Source: Candidatus Nanoanaerosalina archaeon
Lineage (GTDB): Archaea; Nanohalarchaeota; Nanosalinia; Nanosalinales; Nanoanaerosalinaceae
Assembly: GCA_022729275.1 (NCBI GenBank)
Contig: JALDAH010000048.1
Span: 1 to 5,843, forward strand
Length of the DNA: 5,843 bases
Direction: 5' to 3'
Below, piece after piece: positions 1 through 5,545 of the stretch; the first letter of the stretch is position 1, and each line of letters begins with the position of its first letter. Made by a program: the position numbers and the translations under genes. The notes below the pieces were generated by a model. It saw only the letters and a program-made list of their open reading frames with translations, was not told the DNA's origin and did not search any database.

Positions 1-961
1 AAGCAGTCACGGATTTACCGGAACCCGTGGAACCCGCAACTATAGCGTGAGTAGTAAGATCAGCCGGATCTACATAAGCTCCCTTAGAAGTTTCTGCTAC
101 TTTACCAACCCAGAAAGTATCCTCCTCGGAAGGAAGCATGTTGTAATCAACAGGAAACACATAACGGGCTTCTTCATCTTTTTTGTCCTGATACCAGTTG
201 TATAGCTTGACGGATCCTACAACAAAAGCTATGCTGACAACCAAGAACAAAGAAATCCTCATTCTCGTAGGAGTCCAGAAAGGTCTGATAAACTCAACAG
301 TATCCAGTGAACTTATGTACTGATCATCTACCTGCATAACAGCTTCTATGTAATAATAACCTGTGGAGATTTCCTTATCAGATAGGTTTATAGTAATTAT
401 TTCTGAAAATGTTTCTTCTATAAAGAAACTCTCGTTGAAATTTTTAACCGTTTCCCCGGTTTCGGACTCTATCAGAGTAAAATTGATATCAAATATCTCA
501 TTTAAGGGTTCATATGCCTCAATGCTAATATGTATAGAAGGGTTCTCCTCCACGTCAACATTATCGGATAAAAAACCTACATTAAGGTTCTTCTCAATCC
601 CATGATCCGGTATTATACTCACAGAAACGGGAAAATTTTTTGTAGAAACCTCGTCACTCACTATTAGAGAACCTGAAAACGTTTTTTCCAGCGATAAATT
701 AGGTCCGTCAACCCTGATATTATATACCTCCAGTTCTTCAGATTCCTCTACAATTGACACATCAACAATTTTAGATATTTCTCCTGAAAAATCAATTGAT
801 ACATCTCCTTTAAAATCTCTTACAAAAAGGTTATAAGTCCTATTTTCTCCTGAAGCCATGATATGAGATCCCATGTATGTCTCAGCTGAAATACCAGCAA
901 ATGCTATTGAAAAAAGCCCTAAAAAAATGATATAAAAAGATATAACCTTTAGTTTATCCAT
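1..961 (-). CDS. Membrane-anchored HerA/FtsK-like P-loop ATPase with N-terminal ectodomain (partial, 3' part outside the window)
   Basis: The frame is open from an ATG at 961 to the window edge, giving 320 residues of an incomplete protein. Residues 6-25 are a hydrophobic signal-peptide-like segment. Residues 27-230 are beta-rich and polar, with five N-X-S/T sequons (N40, N88, N160, N176, N192). The later part, about 135-225, reads like an Ig-like or CARDB-type sandwich. Residues 236-252 form a membrane span. A charged linker follows (KDEEAR), then a Walker A motif GSTGSGKS at 310-317, preceded by TTHAIVA. That context is typical of HerA/DUF87, FtsK and VirB4-like ATPases, which pump DNA or protein using ATP. 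The topology would put the sandwich outside and the ATPase inside. Walker B and the rest lie beyond the window, so the exact subfamily is open. The start is supported by a TATA box 27 nt upstream (leaderless). It is divergent from the 133-aa gene. Confidence 0.85.
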   Translation of the reverse strand, partial: MDKLKVISFYIIFLGLFSIAFAGISAETYMGSHIMASGENRTYNLFVRDFKGDVSIDFSGEISKIVDVSIVEESEELEVYNIRVDGPNLSLEKTFSGSLIVSDEVSTKNFPVSVSIIPDHGIEKNLNVGFLSDNVDVEENPSIHISIEAYEPLNEIFDINFTLIESETGETVKNFNESFFIEETFSEIITINLSDKEISTGYYYIEAVMQVDDQYISSLDTVEFIRPFWTPTRMRISLFLVVSIAFVVGSVKLYNWYQDKKDEEARYVFPVDYNMLPSEEDTFWVGKVAETSKGAYVDPADLTTHAIVAGSTGSGKSVTA

Positions 962-981
962 AAAAAAACATTATTTTGTTC

Positions 982-994
982 CTTAATATAAAAG
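982..994 (-). promoter_or_regulatory. TATA box of the HerA/FtsK-like ATPase gene
   Basis: On the minus strand this reads CTTTTATATTAAG, a close match to the archaeal TATA element. Its centre (about 988) lies 27 nt upstream of the ATG at 961, so the transcript would start at or next to the start codon. This is inferred from spacing alone. Confidence 0.6.
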
Positions 995-1017
995 TATCTT
1001 GCCTTCAAACCAATAAA

Positions 1018-1030
1018 TTCTTAAAAAAAT
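1018..1030 (+). promoter_or_regulatory. TATA-like box of the 133-aa protein gene
   Basis: The stretch TTCTTAAAAAAAT is the best TATA-like element before the ATG at 1048. Its centre is about 24 nt upstream, which suggests a leaderless or nearly leaderless transcript. No Shine-Dalgarno sequence precedes this ATG, which agrees. The match is weaker than that of the divergent promoter next to it. Confidence 0.45.
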
Positions 1031-1047
1031 ACGATTAATACCAGTTT

Positions 1048-1449
1048 ATGGCCAAAAAAATCGATACATGGATGATATTTGAGGTTCTTGCCTCAAGAAA
1101 AGGAGTAGCGGAAAAATCACTTAAAGAACATGTGGAAAAAATTGAGAACGAAAAATCAGTTGAGAGCCTGGAAAAAGAATTCGACGAGATAAAAGAAGTT
1201 GAGGACCCTCATCCATCTATCAATAAAGGTTTCTCTCAAATCTGCGAGATAAGATGCAAAGTCGATAGCTTTTCAGAACTTGTGAAGATAGTGCTTAATT
1301 ACGGCCCAACAATGATAGAAATAGAAGGACCTGAAAAACTGGAGATGAATATAGGAGAGATGCAAGATTCGCTCAATCTAGTTGCAGAAATGATGCACAA
1401 ATTTTTAAAAGCAGGAGCTGGCGGAATGATGATTTCTGGAAAAGAATGA
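1048..1449 (+). CDS. Conserved-looking small soluble protein of unknown function (133 aa)
   Basis: This is an intracellular protein with no signal peptide or membrane span and no cofactor motif I can name. By eye it alternates strands and helices: a strand at 7-15 (DTWMIFEVL), a helix at 19-50, a strand at 62-73 (FSQICEIRCKV), a helix at 75-84, a strand at 87-99 (TMIEIEGPEKLEM) and a long C-terminal helix at about 101-121, ending in a glycine-rich AGAGGMMISGKE tail. The order resembles a small ferredoxin-like or ACT-like alpha/beta fold, but that is a guess. The DPHP turn at 53-56, the NYGPTM segment at 84-89 and the C-terminal MMHKFLKAGAGG look like conserved anchor points. I recall similar proteins in small-genome archaea but cannot name a family. 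It starts at a leaderless-type ATG. The regulator gene follows 58 nt downstream but has its own TATA box. Confidence 0.85.
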   Translation: MAKKIDTWMIFEVLASRKGVAEKSLKEHVEKIENEKSVESLEKEFDEIKEVEDPHPSINKGFSQICEIRCKVDSFSELVKIVLNYGPTMIEIEGPEKLEMNIGEMQDSLNLVAEMMHKFLKAGAGGMMISGKE

Positions 1450-1458
1450 ACAATTAAG

Positions 1459-1522
1459 GGTGAAACGGGGAAACTGTTTTATATCTTCCATACCCCATTA
1501 TCATTTGATGAAACGTTTCACC
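1459..1522 (+). promoter_or_regulatory. Candidate operator: TGAAACG half-site plus 12-bp palindrome around the regulator promoter
   Basis: GGTGAAACG occurs at 1459-1467, and its exact inverted copy CGTTTCACC is at 1514-1522. The second copy is half of a perfect 12-bp palindrome, TGAAACGTTTCA, at 1509-1520. So three TGAAACG half-sites flank the TATA box at 1477-1484, and the palindrome sits at the predicted transcription start. A dimeric winged-helix protein bound there would block the polymerase, and the adjacent gene encodes such a protein, so autoregulation is a natural guess. A lone 12-bp palindrome is expected about once per window by chance. The third copy 50 bp away makes the arrangement less ordinary. 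Confidence 0.4.
1476..1485 (+). promoter_or_regulatory. TATA box of the membrane-bound regulator gene
   Basis: GTTTTATATC is a good archaeal TATA element. Its centre (about 1480.5) is 27 nt before the ATG at 1508, which gives a leaderless start. It lies downstream of the alternative in-frame GTG at 1460, so a transcript from this promoter cannot use that GTG. This decides the start in favour of 1508. Confidence 0.6.
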
Positions 1523-2482
1523 GGTAATAACATTTGTAAAGAAGAATGTACTGGACCGATCTTGAAAGTTTCTATATTATTTATATTATTTTTAACGCTT
1601 TCTGCGTTTGTTTCAGGCAATATTGTATTAGAAAAAGAAGTTATAGAATTAGGAGAACCAACTAAGATATCTATTACAAAGAATTATCAGGGAATGACCT
1701 CTTCACAAGTTTCCATAACCGTTCCACAGATGCATGAACCTGAGAATATCCGTGGATTCGATGAAGAAGGCAATCTGGAATGTGTTTACAGAGAAATATG
1801 GGGTAAAGAGATAGTTTGCCAGGTTCCTGATGACATACCTGAGAATTACTCGGCAACGATAATTTATGAAACTCCCAGTGTTTCAACTATAAAGAACGAA
1901 TACCTATCATTTGAACACCAAAAAAGAATACTCGTGCCTACAGAAGAATACTCTCTTGAAGTTATATTGCCTGAAGGATCCGGGATAATAAGCAGAGATG
2001 ACTTAGAACCCTTCTCACCTGAGGATGCTGTTACAGGAAGTGAAGGACGTAGAATTTTTGTGAGATGGGATATGGATGATGTATCTCTTGGAGAAACCCG
2101 TGATTTCGTTGTCAGGTATCAGGATCTGGAGGTAATTGGTAACATTTTTCCCATCGATACTACAACACTCGTAATTTTACTTGTTCTTTTGATTTCCCTA
2201 GGAATATCTGTTTATTTCAAGTTCAAGAAAAAGGAAGACACTATCTCCTCAATACTTCCCCTGCTGAAAGAAGATGAGAAAGAAGTGCTTCTGAACATAA
2301 TAGAAAAAGAGGGAGAATGTGAACAAAGAAATTTGGTTAAAGAACTTGATTATTCTAAGGCAAAAATTTCAAGGCTTGTTAAAGATTTAGAAGAACGTAA
2401 CCTTATTAAAAAAATAAAAGAAGGAAGAAAGAATCGTCTTGTACTTAAAAAAGAAGTTGGGAACATAGAAAAAAGAAATTAA
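1508..2482 (+). CDS. Membrane-spanning one-component transcription regulator: ectodomain, membrane span, C-terminal winged helix
   Basis: This 324-aa protein probably senses an outside or membrane signal and binds DNA from the membrane. Residues 18-36 are hydrophobic (signal peptide or first span). Residues 37-218 form a beta-rich ectodomain with two cysteines, C92 and C104, that could pair, and one sequon at N113. Residues 219-238 are a strong membrane span (LVILLVLLISLGI), followed by basic KFKKK, which places the C-terminus inside. Residues 246-314 are a MarR-type winged helix: a helix with DEKEVLLNIIEKEG, the recognition-helix region YSKAKISRLVKDLEERN at 282-298, and a basic wing EGRKNRLVLKK. 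Proteins of this layout are widespread in archaea and mostly uncharacterised. A CxxxC (C10, C14) lies in the short tail before the first span. The in-frame GTG at 1460 would add 16 residues but lies upstream of the TATA box. The gene converges on the cysteine-rich small protein gene with a 4-nt overlap. Its target genes are unknown; its own promoter is the best candidate. Confidence 0.85.
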   Translation: MKRFTGNNICKEECTGPILKVSILFILFLTLSAFVSGNIVLEKEVIELGEPTKISITKNYQGMTSSQVSITVPQMHEPENIRGFDEEGNLECVYREIWGKEIVCQVPDDIPENYSATIIYETPSVSTIKNEYLSFEHQKRILVPTEEYSLEVILPEGSGIISRDDLEPFSPEDAVTGSEGRRIFVRWDMDDVSLGETRDFVVRYQDLEVIGNIFPIDTTTLVILLVLLISLGISVYFKFKKKEDTISSILPLLKEDEKEVLLNIIEKEGECEQRNLVKELDYSKAKISRLVKDLEERNLIKKIKEGRKNRLVLKKEVGNIEKRN

Positions 2483-2871
2483 TCCAGCATGTCTATATCA
2501 TCCTCAATATCCGACTCGTCTAGATCGGTTTCTTCTAAAGCAGATTCATTAATCTCTCTAAGTGGAAATACCAAGTCTTCTTCTAATTCTGTACTGCATA
2601 CGATAACATCATTAACATACGTCACATCCCTGACCCTTTCAGAAACATTTGCATCCACATCAAAATTCTCTGGAGATACACATCTGCATTCAATAGAATC
2701 CATTAGATGTTCATGTTCAACTATCTCCAGACACCTTTCAGAAGGTGTATACTCTCCGTTTATATCATCATCCAGACTGAAATAGATCGCTCCTCCAACA
2801 ACTACTACAGCAATCAGGATAAGTGCCATTAAATTCTCTTTCATATTTTCTTTACTCATATTATACCACAT
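2479..2871 (-). CDS. Small single-span membrane protein with acidic, four-cysteine outer domain
   Basis: This is a 130-aa protein of no recognised family. A short N-terminus with lysines is followed by a membrane span at 15-31 (MALILIAVVVVGGAIYF), then DDD and a polar domain that the positive-inside rule places outside. That domain has four cysteines, C47, C62, C64 (CRC) and C92, two sequons (N75, N108), and a strongly acidic tail over roughly 108-130. An even number of outside cysteines next to a thioredoxin-like gene suggests, by inference only, that it is a disulfide-containing partner or substrate. The ATG at 2871 overlaps the upstream stop as TGATG, implying termination-reinitiation coupling; no clear Shine-Dalgarno is present. 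A TTG at 2874 and ATGs at 2859 and 2844 are alternative starts. The stop codon lies in a TTAA shared with the convergent regulator's stop. Confidence 0.75.
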   Translation of the reverse strand: MWYNMSKENMKENLMALILIAVVVVGGAIYFSLDDDINGEYTPSERCLEIVEHEHLMDSIECRCVSPENFDVDANVSERVRDVTYVNDVIVCSTELEEDLVFPLREINESALEETDLDESDIEDDIDMLD

Positions 2872-3539
2872 CAATCTTCAACATGTCTTTCAAGTATTTC
2901 TCCGAGCTCATCTTTAGTTATAAAACCTTCATACATCTCTCCCTCTACCTTTATCACAGGAAAGACCTCCATATCATAAGTATCAACCAATATGTTTATT
3001 GGTCTCATGTCGAGTGTCGTATCCAAAGGGAAGACCAAAAGATTCTCATCATACTTATCTCTGTAATGGGAAAGTATAATTCCCTGGTCGCTGCATTCAG
3101 GACATTCCTGTTCATCAGAATAAAAGTAAAGTAGCGTAACAGTATCAGAATCGCACATTTCCTTGACCTTCTCTGTCAAAAGCCAGTATTCAAGTAAGAC
3201 ATTTGTGTATTCCTTTTTTATCAATTCAAAATTCTCACTATTGATTTTATTACTCCTCTCATGTCTGATAACTTCATCCTCCAGATTTTGAGTGTCCTTA
3301 ATCGTCTGTTCGACTGCTAGATTTAATGCGTCACAGTTCCTCTCCGGAAGATTTTCAGCTATACTCCTGCTGATCTCTTGAGATCTTCTCTCAACTTCAA
3401 ATTCTCTTAGATCTCCCTCTATAGCCTCTAATTTTTCATCCGAAAGAATCGAACCCAGATAAAAAATTCCGCTCATCAATAAAGCTGTCACAATAACTGC
3501 TATGATCACTGTTCCGATATTCAAATTGCTTTCTACCAT
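2871..3539 (-). CDS. Membrane-anchored thioredoxin-like protein with CPEC motif
   Basis: This 222-aa protein has an N-terminal membrane anchor at 10-32 and a helical, probably coiled-coil stalk at 34-60. A second helical region (61-128) carries a lone cysteine near each end, C69 and C129. The C-terminal thioredoxin-like domain (about 133-220) has a strand TVTLLYFYS, the redox motif CPEC (C146-C149) followed by a helix, a second strand LLVFPLD, and VFPVIKV with the expected cis-proline at P194. This matches a thioredoxin fold; CPEC is an unusual variant of CGPC/CPYC. If the anchor is N-in, the active site faces outside, where it could make, isomerise or reduce disulfides. C69 and C129 could be resolving or structural cysteines. 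It overlaps the processive glycosyltransferase by 7 nt and the small cysteine protein by 1 nt, so the three are probably co-expressed. The start is fixed by a strong Shine-Dalgarno. Direction of the redox reaction and its substrate are unknown. Confidence 0.85.
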   Translation of the reverse strand: MVESNLNIGTVIIAVIVTALLMSGIFYLGSILSDEKLEAIEGDLREFEVERRSQEISRSIAENLPERNCDALNLAVEQTIKDTQNLEDEVIRHERSNKINSENFELIKKEYTNVLLEYWLLTEKVKEMCDSDTVTLLYFYSDEQECPECSDQGIILSHYRDKYDENLLVFPLDTTLDMRPINILVDTYDMEVFPVIKVEGEMYEGFITKDELGEILERHVED

Positions 3540-4753
3540 TTGTTTTTACCTCTGCTTTTCGCCATCTCAAAAAATGTGGCTACCCAAAACATCGCGAACA
3601 GGTAAGGATATATCGTAAAGAAAGTTAAATAATTAATCTTTTTATCCCTTAAATTGAGCTTTTCTCCAGCAGAAAAGAGACTCAAAAACACCATTCCCAA
3701 TCCTGTGGCCATAAAGAAAATTATGAAAATATGGAACAGATGCAGCTGTTGTATCGAAAATGTGAATTCTATCGGAAAATATCCCAAGAGGAAATAAGTA
3801 TGTATCCAATCAATAAAAGTTGATAAAACGTTGTAAATAACGTGAGTAAGTATAAAAACAAGCATAAATATCCATAAAACGTTTAAAGGTAATAGAAAAA
3901 AACCTAGATTTCCACTTCGAGGATTAAGAAACATTTCCCGGTACTCAAAAAAGTTCTCCACATAACCCCGGTACCATCTAATTCTCTGTCTGAAAAGTGT
4001 TTTAAAATTCGATGGAGGATCAGTGAATACTGTTCCATTGGTGCTGTTCTCAATCTTTTTGCCAGCATACATCATCCTAAAAGCCATCTCCATATCCTCA
4101 GTGTGAGTGTCCTCATCCCAGCCTCCTGTCTTTTTTAGGAATTCTGTTCTGTAAATGCTTCCCGGACCCGGAAGAACATACTGTACATCAAAAAGTGCGA
4201 AAACCTTTCTTAAAAATATCTGATAAATGTATTCCGTCCATTGTATCTTCTCAACTATCCTATCATCTCTTAAAATTTTTAATGCGGGTGTAACACCGTA
4301 AACATTTTCGTCATTAAAATAACCTACCATGCACTTTAAGAAGTTCTCTTCTGGGTATGAATCCGCATCCATCGATGCCACAAGCTCTGTATCAACTTTT
4401 TCAAGGGCTTGGTTCATGGAATCCGCTTTGCCGGTGTTAACCTTGTCTATAATTGTTATTTTGTCCCTGTATTCCTCCAGGATATCTAGAGTCTTGTCCG
4501 TCGAACCATCGTTTATAGCAATGATTTTTAGTTTGTCTTCAGGATAATCTATGTTCAGTAAAGATTCTATTGTTTCTTTTATGTAATCTTCTTCGTTGTA
4601 TGCAGGCACTAAAAAAGTCAGATCCCTGTATTCTTCGGGTTCAGGATCTTTGGTTACTCTGCCCAAGTTGGAATAATATACTATCAGCCAAAGCGAAGCA
4701 GAAAATATCATCAGGAAAAAAAACAAAATATAGGTCATATCTATAAGATCCAT
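3533..4753 (-). CDS. Processive-type membrane glycosyltransferase, family GT2
   Basis: This is a 406-aa inner-membrane GT2 enzyme that would use a nucleotide-sugar to extend a polysaccharide or glycolipid and may export the chain. The order is a membrane span at about 6-26, then the catalytic domain with PAYNEED, NDGS (81-84), DAD (129-131, metal/nucleotide binding), the acceptor-site PGPGS, TED (218-220, catalytic base) and QRIRW (256-260). Together these are the D, DxD, TED and QxxRW signatures of the cellulose/chitin/hyaluronan/PNAG synthase group. C-terminal spans lie at about 282-305, 338-360 and 375-396. Length and layout fit IcaA/HAS-like enzymes; the sugar cannot be told. The ATG at 4753 is preferred because GGTGA lies 11 nt before it. 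A GTG at 4768, inside that site, would add five residues. The stop overlaps the thioredoxin-like gene by 7 nt, and the gene lies 38 nt after the dolichol-phosphate mannose synthase-like gene. Confidence 0.9.
   Translation of the reverse strand: MDLIDMTYILFFFLMIFSASLWLIVYYSNLGRVTKDPEPEEYRDLTFLVPAYNEEDYIKETIESLLNIDYPEDKLKIIAINDGSTDKTLDILEEYRDKITIIDKVNTGKADSMNQALEKVDTELVASMDADSYPEENFLKCMVGYFNDENVYGVTPALKILRDDRIVEKIQWTEYIYQIFLRKVFALFDVQYVLPGPGSIYRTEFLKKTGGWDEDTHTEDMEMAFRMMYAGKKIENSTNGTVFTDPPSNFKTLFRQRIRWYRGYVENFFEYREMFLNPRSGNLGFFLLPLNVLWIFMLVFILTHVIYNVLSTFIDWIHTYFLLGYFPIEFTFSIQQLHLFHIFIIFFMATGLGMVFLSLFSAGEKLNLRDKKINYLTFFTIYPYLFAMFWVATFFEMAKSRGKNKW
3548..3553 (-). promoter_or_regulatory. Shine-Dalgarno site of the thioredoxin-like gene
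   Basis: The minus strand reads AGAGGT, with GAGGT exactly matching the archaeal 16S-complementary core, 8 nt before the ATG at 3539. It lies inside the end of the upstream glycosyltransferase gene and fixes the start of the thioredoxin-like protein. Confidence 0.7.
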
Positions 4754-4764
4754 GTATAAATTTT

Positions 4765-4771
4765 TCACCCT
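4765..4771 (-). promoter_or_regulatory. Shine-Dalgarno-like site of the processive glycosyltransferase gene
   Basis: The minus strand reads AGGGTGA. GGTGA matches the anti-Shine-Dalgarno core and lies 11 nt before the ATG at 4753. Because it contains the alternative GTG at 4768, it favours the ATG as the true start. Confidence 0.5.
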
Positions 4772-4772
4772 G

Positions 4773-4788
4773 ATTTATTTATTAAAAG
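4773..4788 (-). promoter_or_regulatory. Possible TATA box of the processive glycosyltransferase operon
   Basis: The minus strand reads CTTTTAATAAATAAAT in the short gap after the mannose synthase-like gene. Its TATA-like part centres 27-30 nt upstream of the ATG at 4753. It could be an internal promoter for the three-gene operon. The gap is only 38 nt and has no strong terminator, so read-through from the upstream gene is equally possible. Confidence 0.4.
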
Positions 4789-4791
4789 ACA

Positions 4792-5502
4792 TCAAGCCTT
4801 CCTAAAAAACTTGGTTTTCAAAAGTTTCAACAGCACAAATACGTTGTCGATGATATCAAGCAAACTAAATTTAGCTTCACCCGCTCTTCTAGGTTTGAAA
4901 TCTATAGGTATCTCGACCACATTGTAACCCTCCCATACCAACTTCATAAGAGTGTATGGTTGGTAACTGTACCCGCTAGGGTTGTCAGAAGCGGTCAAAA
5001 ACTTTTTACATTCAGATTTGTACGCCTTAAATCCGCTTGTGATATCCTTAACAGGGCTTCCGAGAACATTGGTGTACAGAAAACTGCCTATATTGGCGGG
5101 TATGTGCCTCAAGATGCTGTCCTTTCTATCGCCTCCTTCTACATTCCTGGAACCTATAACAACTTCGTATTCGTCTATCTCCTCTATCAAATCTTTTAAA
5201 GATTCAGCAGGATGTGAAAAATCAGCATCCATCTGTAAAAGTATATCGCCATCCACTTCATCAAAACCATCTGTATATGCTGCACCGATTCCGCTTTTTC
5301 CTTCCTTAACCATCAATCTGACTTCATCAATATCCTTCTGAACTTTCCTAACGATTTCAGCGGTTCCATCAGGAGAATTATCATCCACAACCAGTATCTC
5401 AAACTCTCTTTCAGCCAATACTTCATCTATCTTCCTTAGTATATCCTCTATATTTTCAGCTTCGTTGTATGTCGGTACGACAACAGATATTTTATCCGCC
5501 AT
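4792..5502 (-). CDS. Dolichol-phosphate mannose synthase-like GT2 glycosyltransferase
   Basis: This 236-aa cytoplasmic-face enzyme would transfer mannose (or glucose) from a nucleotide-sugar to polyprenol phosphate, giving the lipid-linked donor used outside by membrane glycosyltransferases. It carries the DPM1-type signatures in order: VVPTYNEAENI at 8-18, VVDDNSPDGT at 38-47, the metal site MDADFSHP at 91-98, GSRNVEGG at 117-124, R132 and AN at 136-137 (RHIPAN), DITSGFKAYK at 153-162, GYSYQ at 177-181, and EIPIDFKPRRAGEAKFSL at 197-214 in place of the usual EvPI-F--R--G-SKl. There is no C-terminal membrane domain, so it belongs to the short single-domain type, of normal length. Sugar specificity (Man versus Glc) cannot be read from sequence. 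The ATG at 5502 has a weak GTGA site 6-7 nt upstream. It lies between a possible GT-C glycosyltransferase that may use its product and a processive GT2. Confidence 0.92.
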   Translation of the reverse strand: MADKISVVVPTYNEAENIEDILRKIDEVLAEREFEILVVDDNSPDGTAEIVRKVQKDIDEVRLMVKEGKSGIGAAYTDGFDEVDGDILLQMDADFSHPAESLKDLIEEIDEYEVVIGSRNVEGGDRKDSILRHIPANIGSFLYTNVLGSPVKDITSGFKAYKSECKKFLTASDNPSGYSYQPYTLMKLVWEGYNVVEIPIDFKPRRAGEAKFSLLDIIDNVFVLLKLLKTKFFRKA

Positions 5503-5522
5503 AATACTTCACAAGATGATTT

Positions 5523-5531
5523 GAATTTAAC
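5523..5531 (-). promoter_or_regulatory. Weak TATA-like element before the mannose synthase-like gene
   Basis: The minus strand reads GTTAAATTC, centred about 25 nt upstream of the ATG at 5502. It follows the T-run after the upstream gene, so an own promoter here is reasonable, but the match is modest. Confidence 0.3.
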
Positions 5532-5537
5532 ACTATT

Positions 5538-5545
5538 AAAAAAAA
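5538..5545 (-). terminator. T8 run directly after the stop codon: archaeal-type terminator
   Basis: Eight consecutive T on the minus strand immediately follow the TAG stop of the upstream gene. Archaeal termination depends on U-rich tracts without a hairpin, and no GC stem precedes it. It probably ends the 5546-5843 transcript, at least partly. Confidence 0.5.

Noticed and set aside
363..605. Plus-strand open frame of 80 codons opposite the ATPase gene
   Set aside because: It is antisense to a frame with a clear signal peptide, membrane span and Walker A motif; its own translation shows no domain and no promoter precedes it.
1460..1507. GTG-initiated 16-residue extension of the membrane regulator
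   Set aside because: The good TATA box at 1476-1485 lies inside it, 27 nt before the ATG at 1508, so the usual transcript would not contain the GTG. The extension adds nothing signal-like.
1674..1886. Minus-strand open frame of 70 codons inside the regulator gene
   Set aside because: It is antisense to the ectodomain coding sequence, with no recognisable composition, promoter or ribosome site.
2489..3134. Plus-strand open frames (98 and 103 codons) opposite the small cysteine protein and thioredoxin-like genes
   Set aside because: The first is a serine-rich low-complexity mirror of an Asp/Glu-rich gene. The second is antisense to the thioredoxin domain. Neither shows start signals.
4789..4791. 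A terminator between the mannose synthase-like and processive glycosyltransferase genes
   Set aside because: Only a TTTT occurs in the 38-nt gap and it overlaps a TATA-like element; this is not enough to call a terminator.
4329..5341. Plus-strand open frames of 72-119 codons opposite the two GT2 genes
   Set aside because: The opposite strand carries unambiguous catalytic motifs of glycosyltransferases; these frames are shadows.
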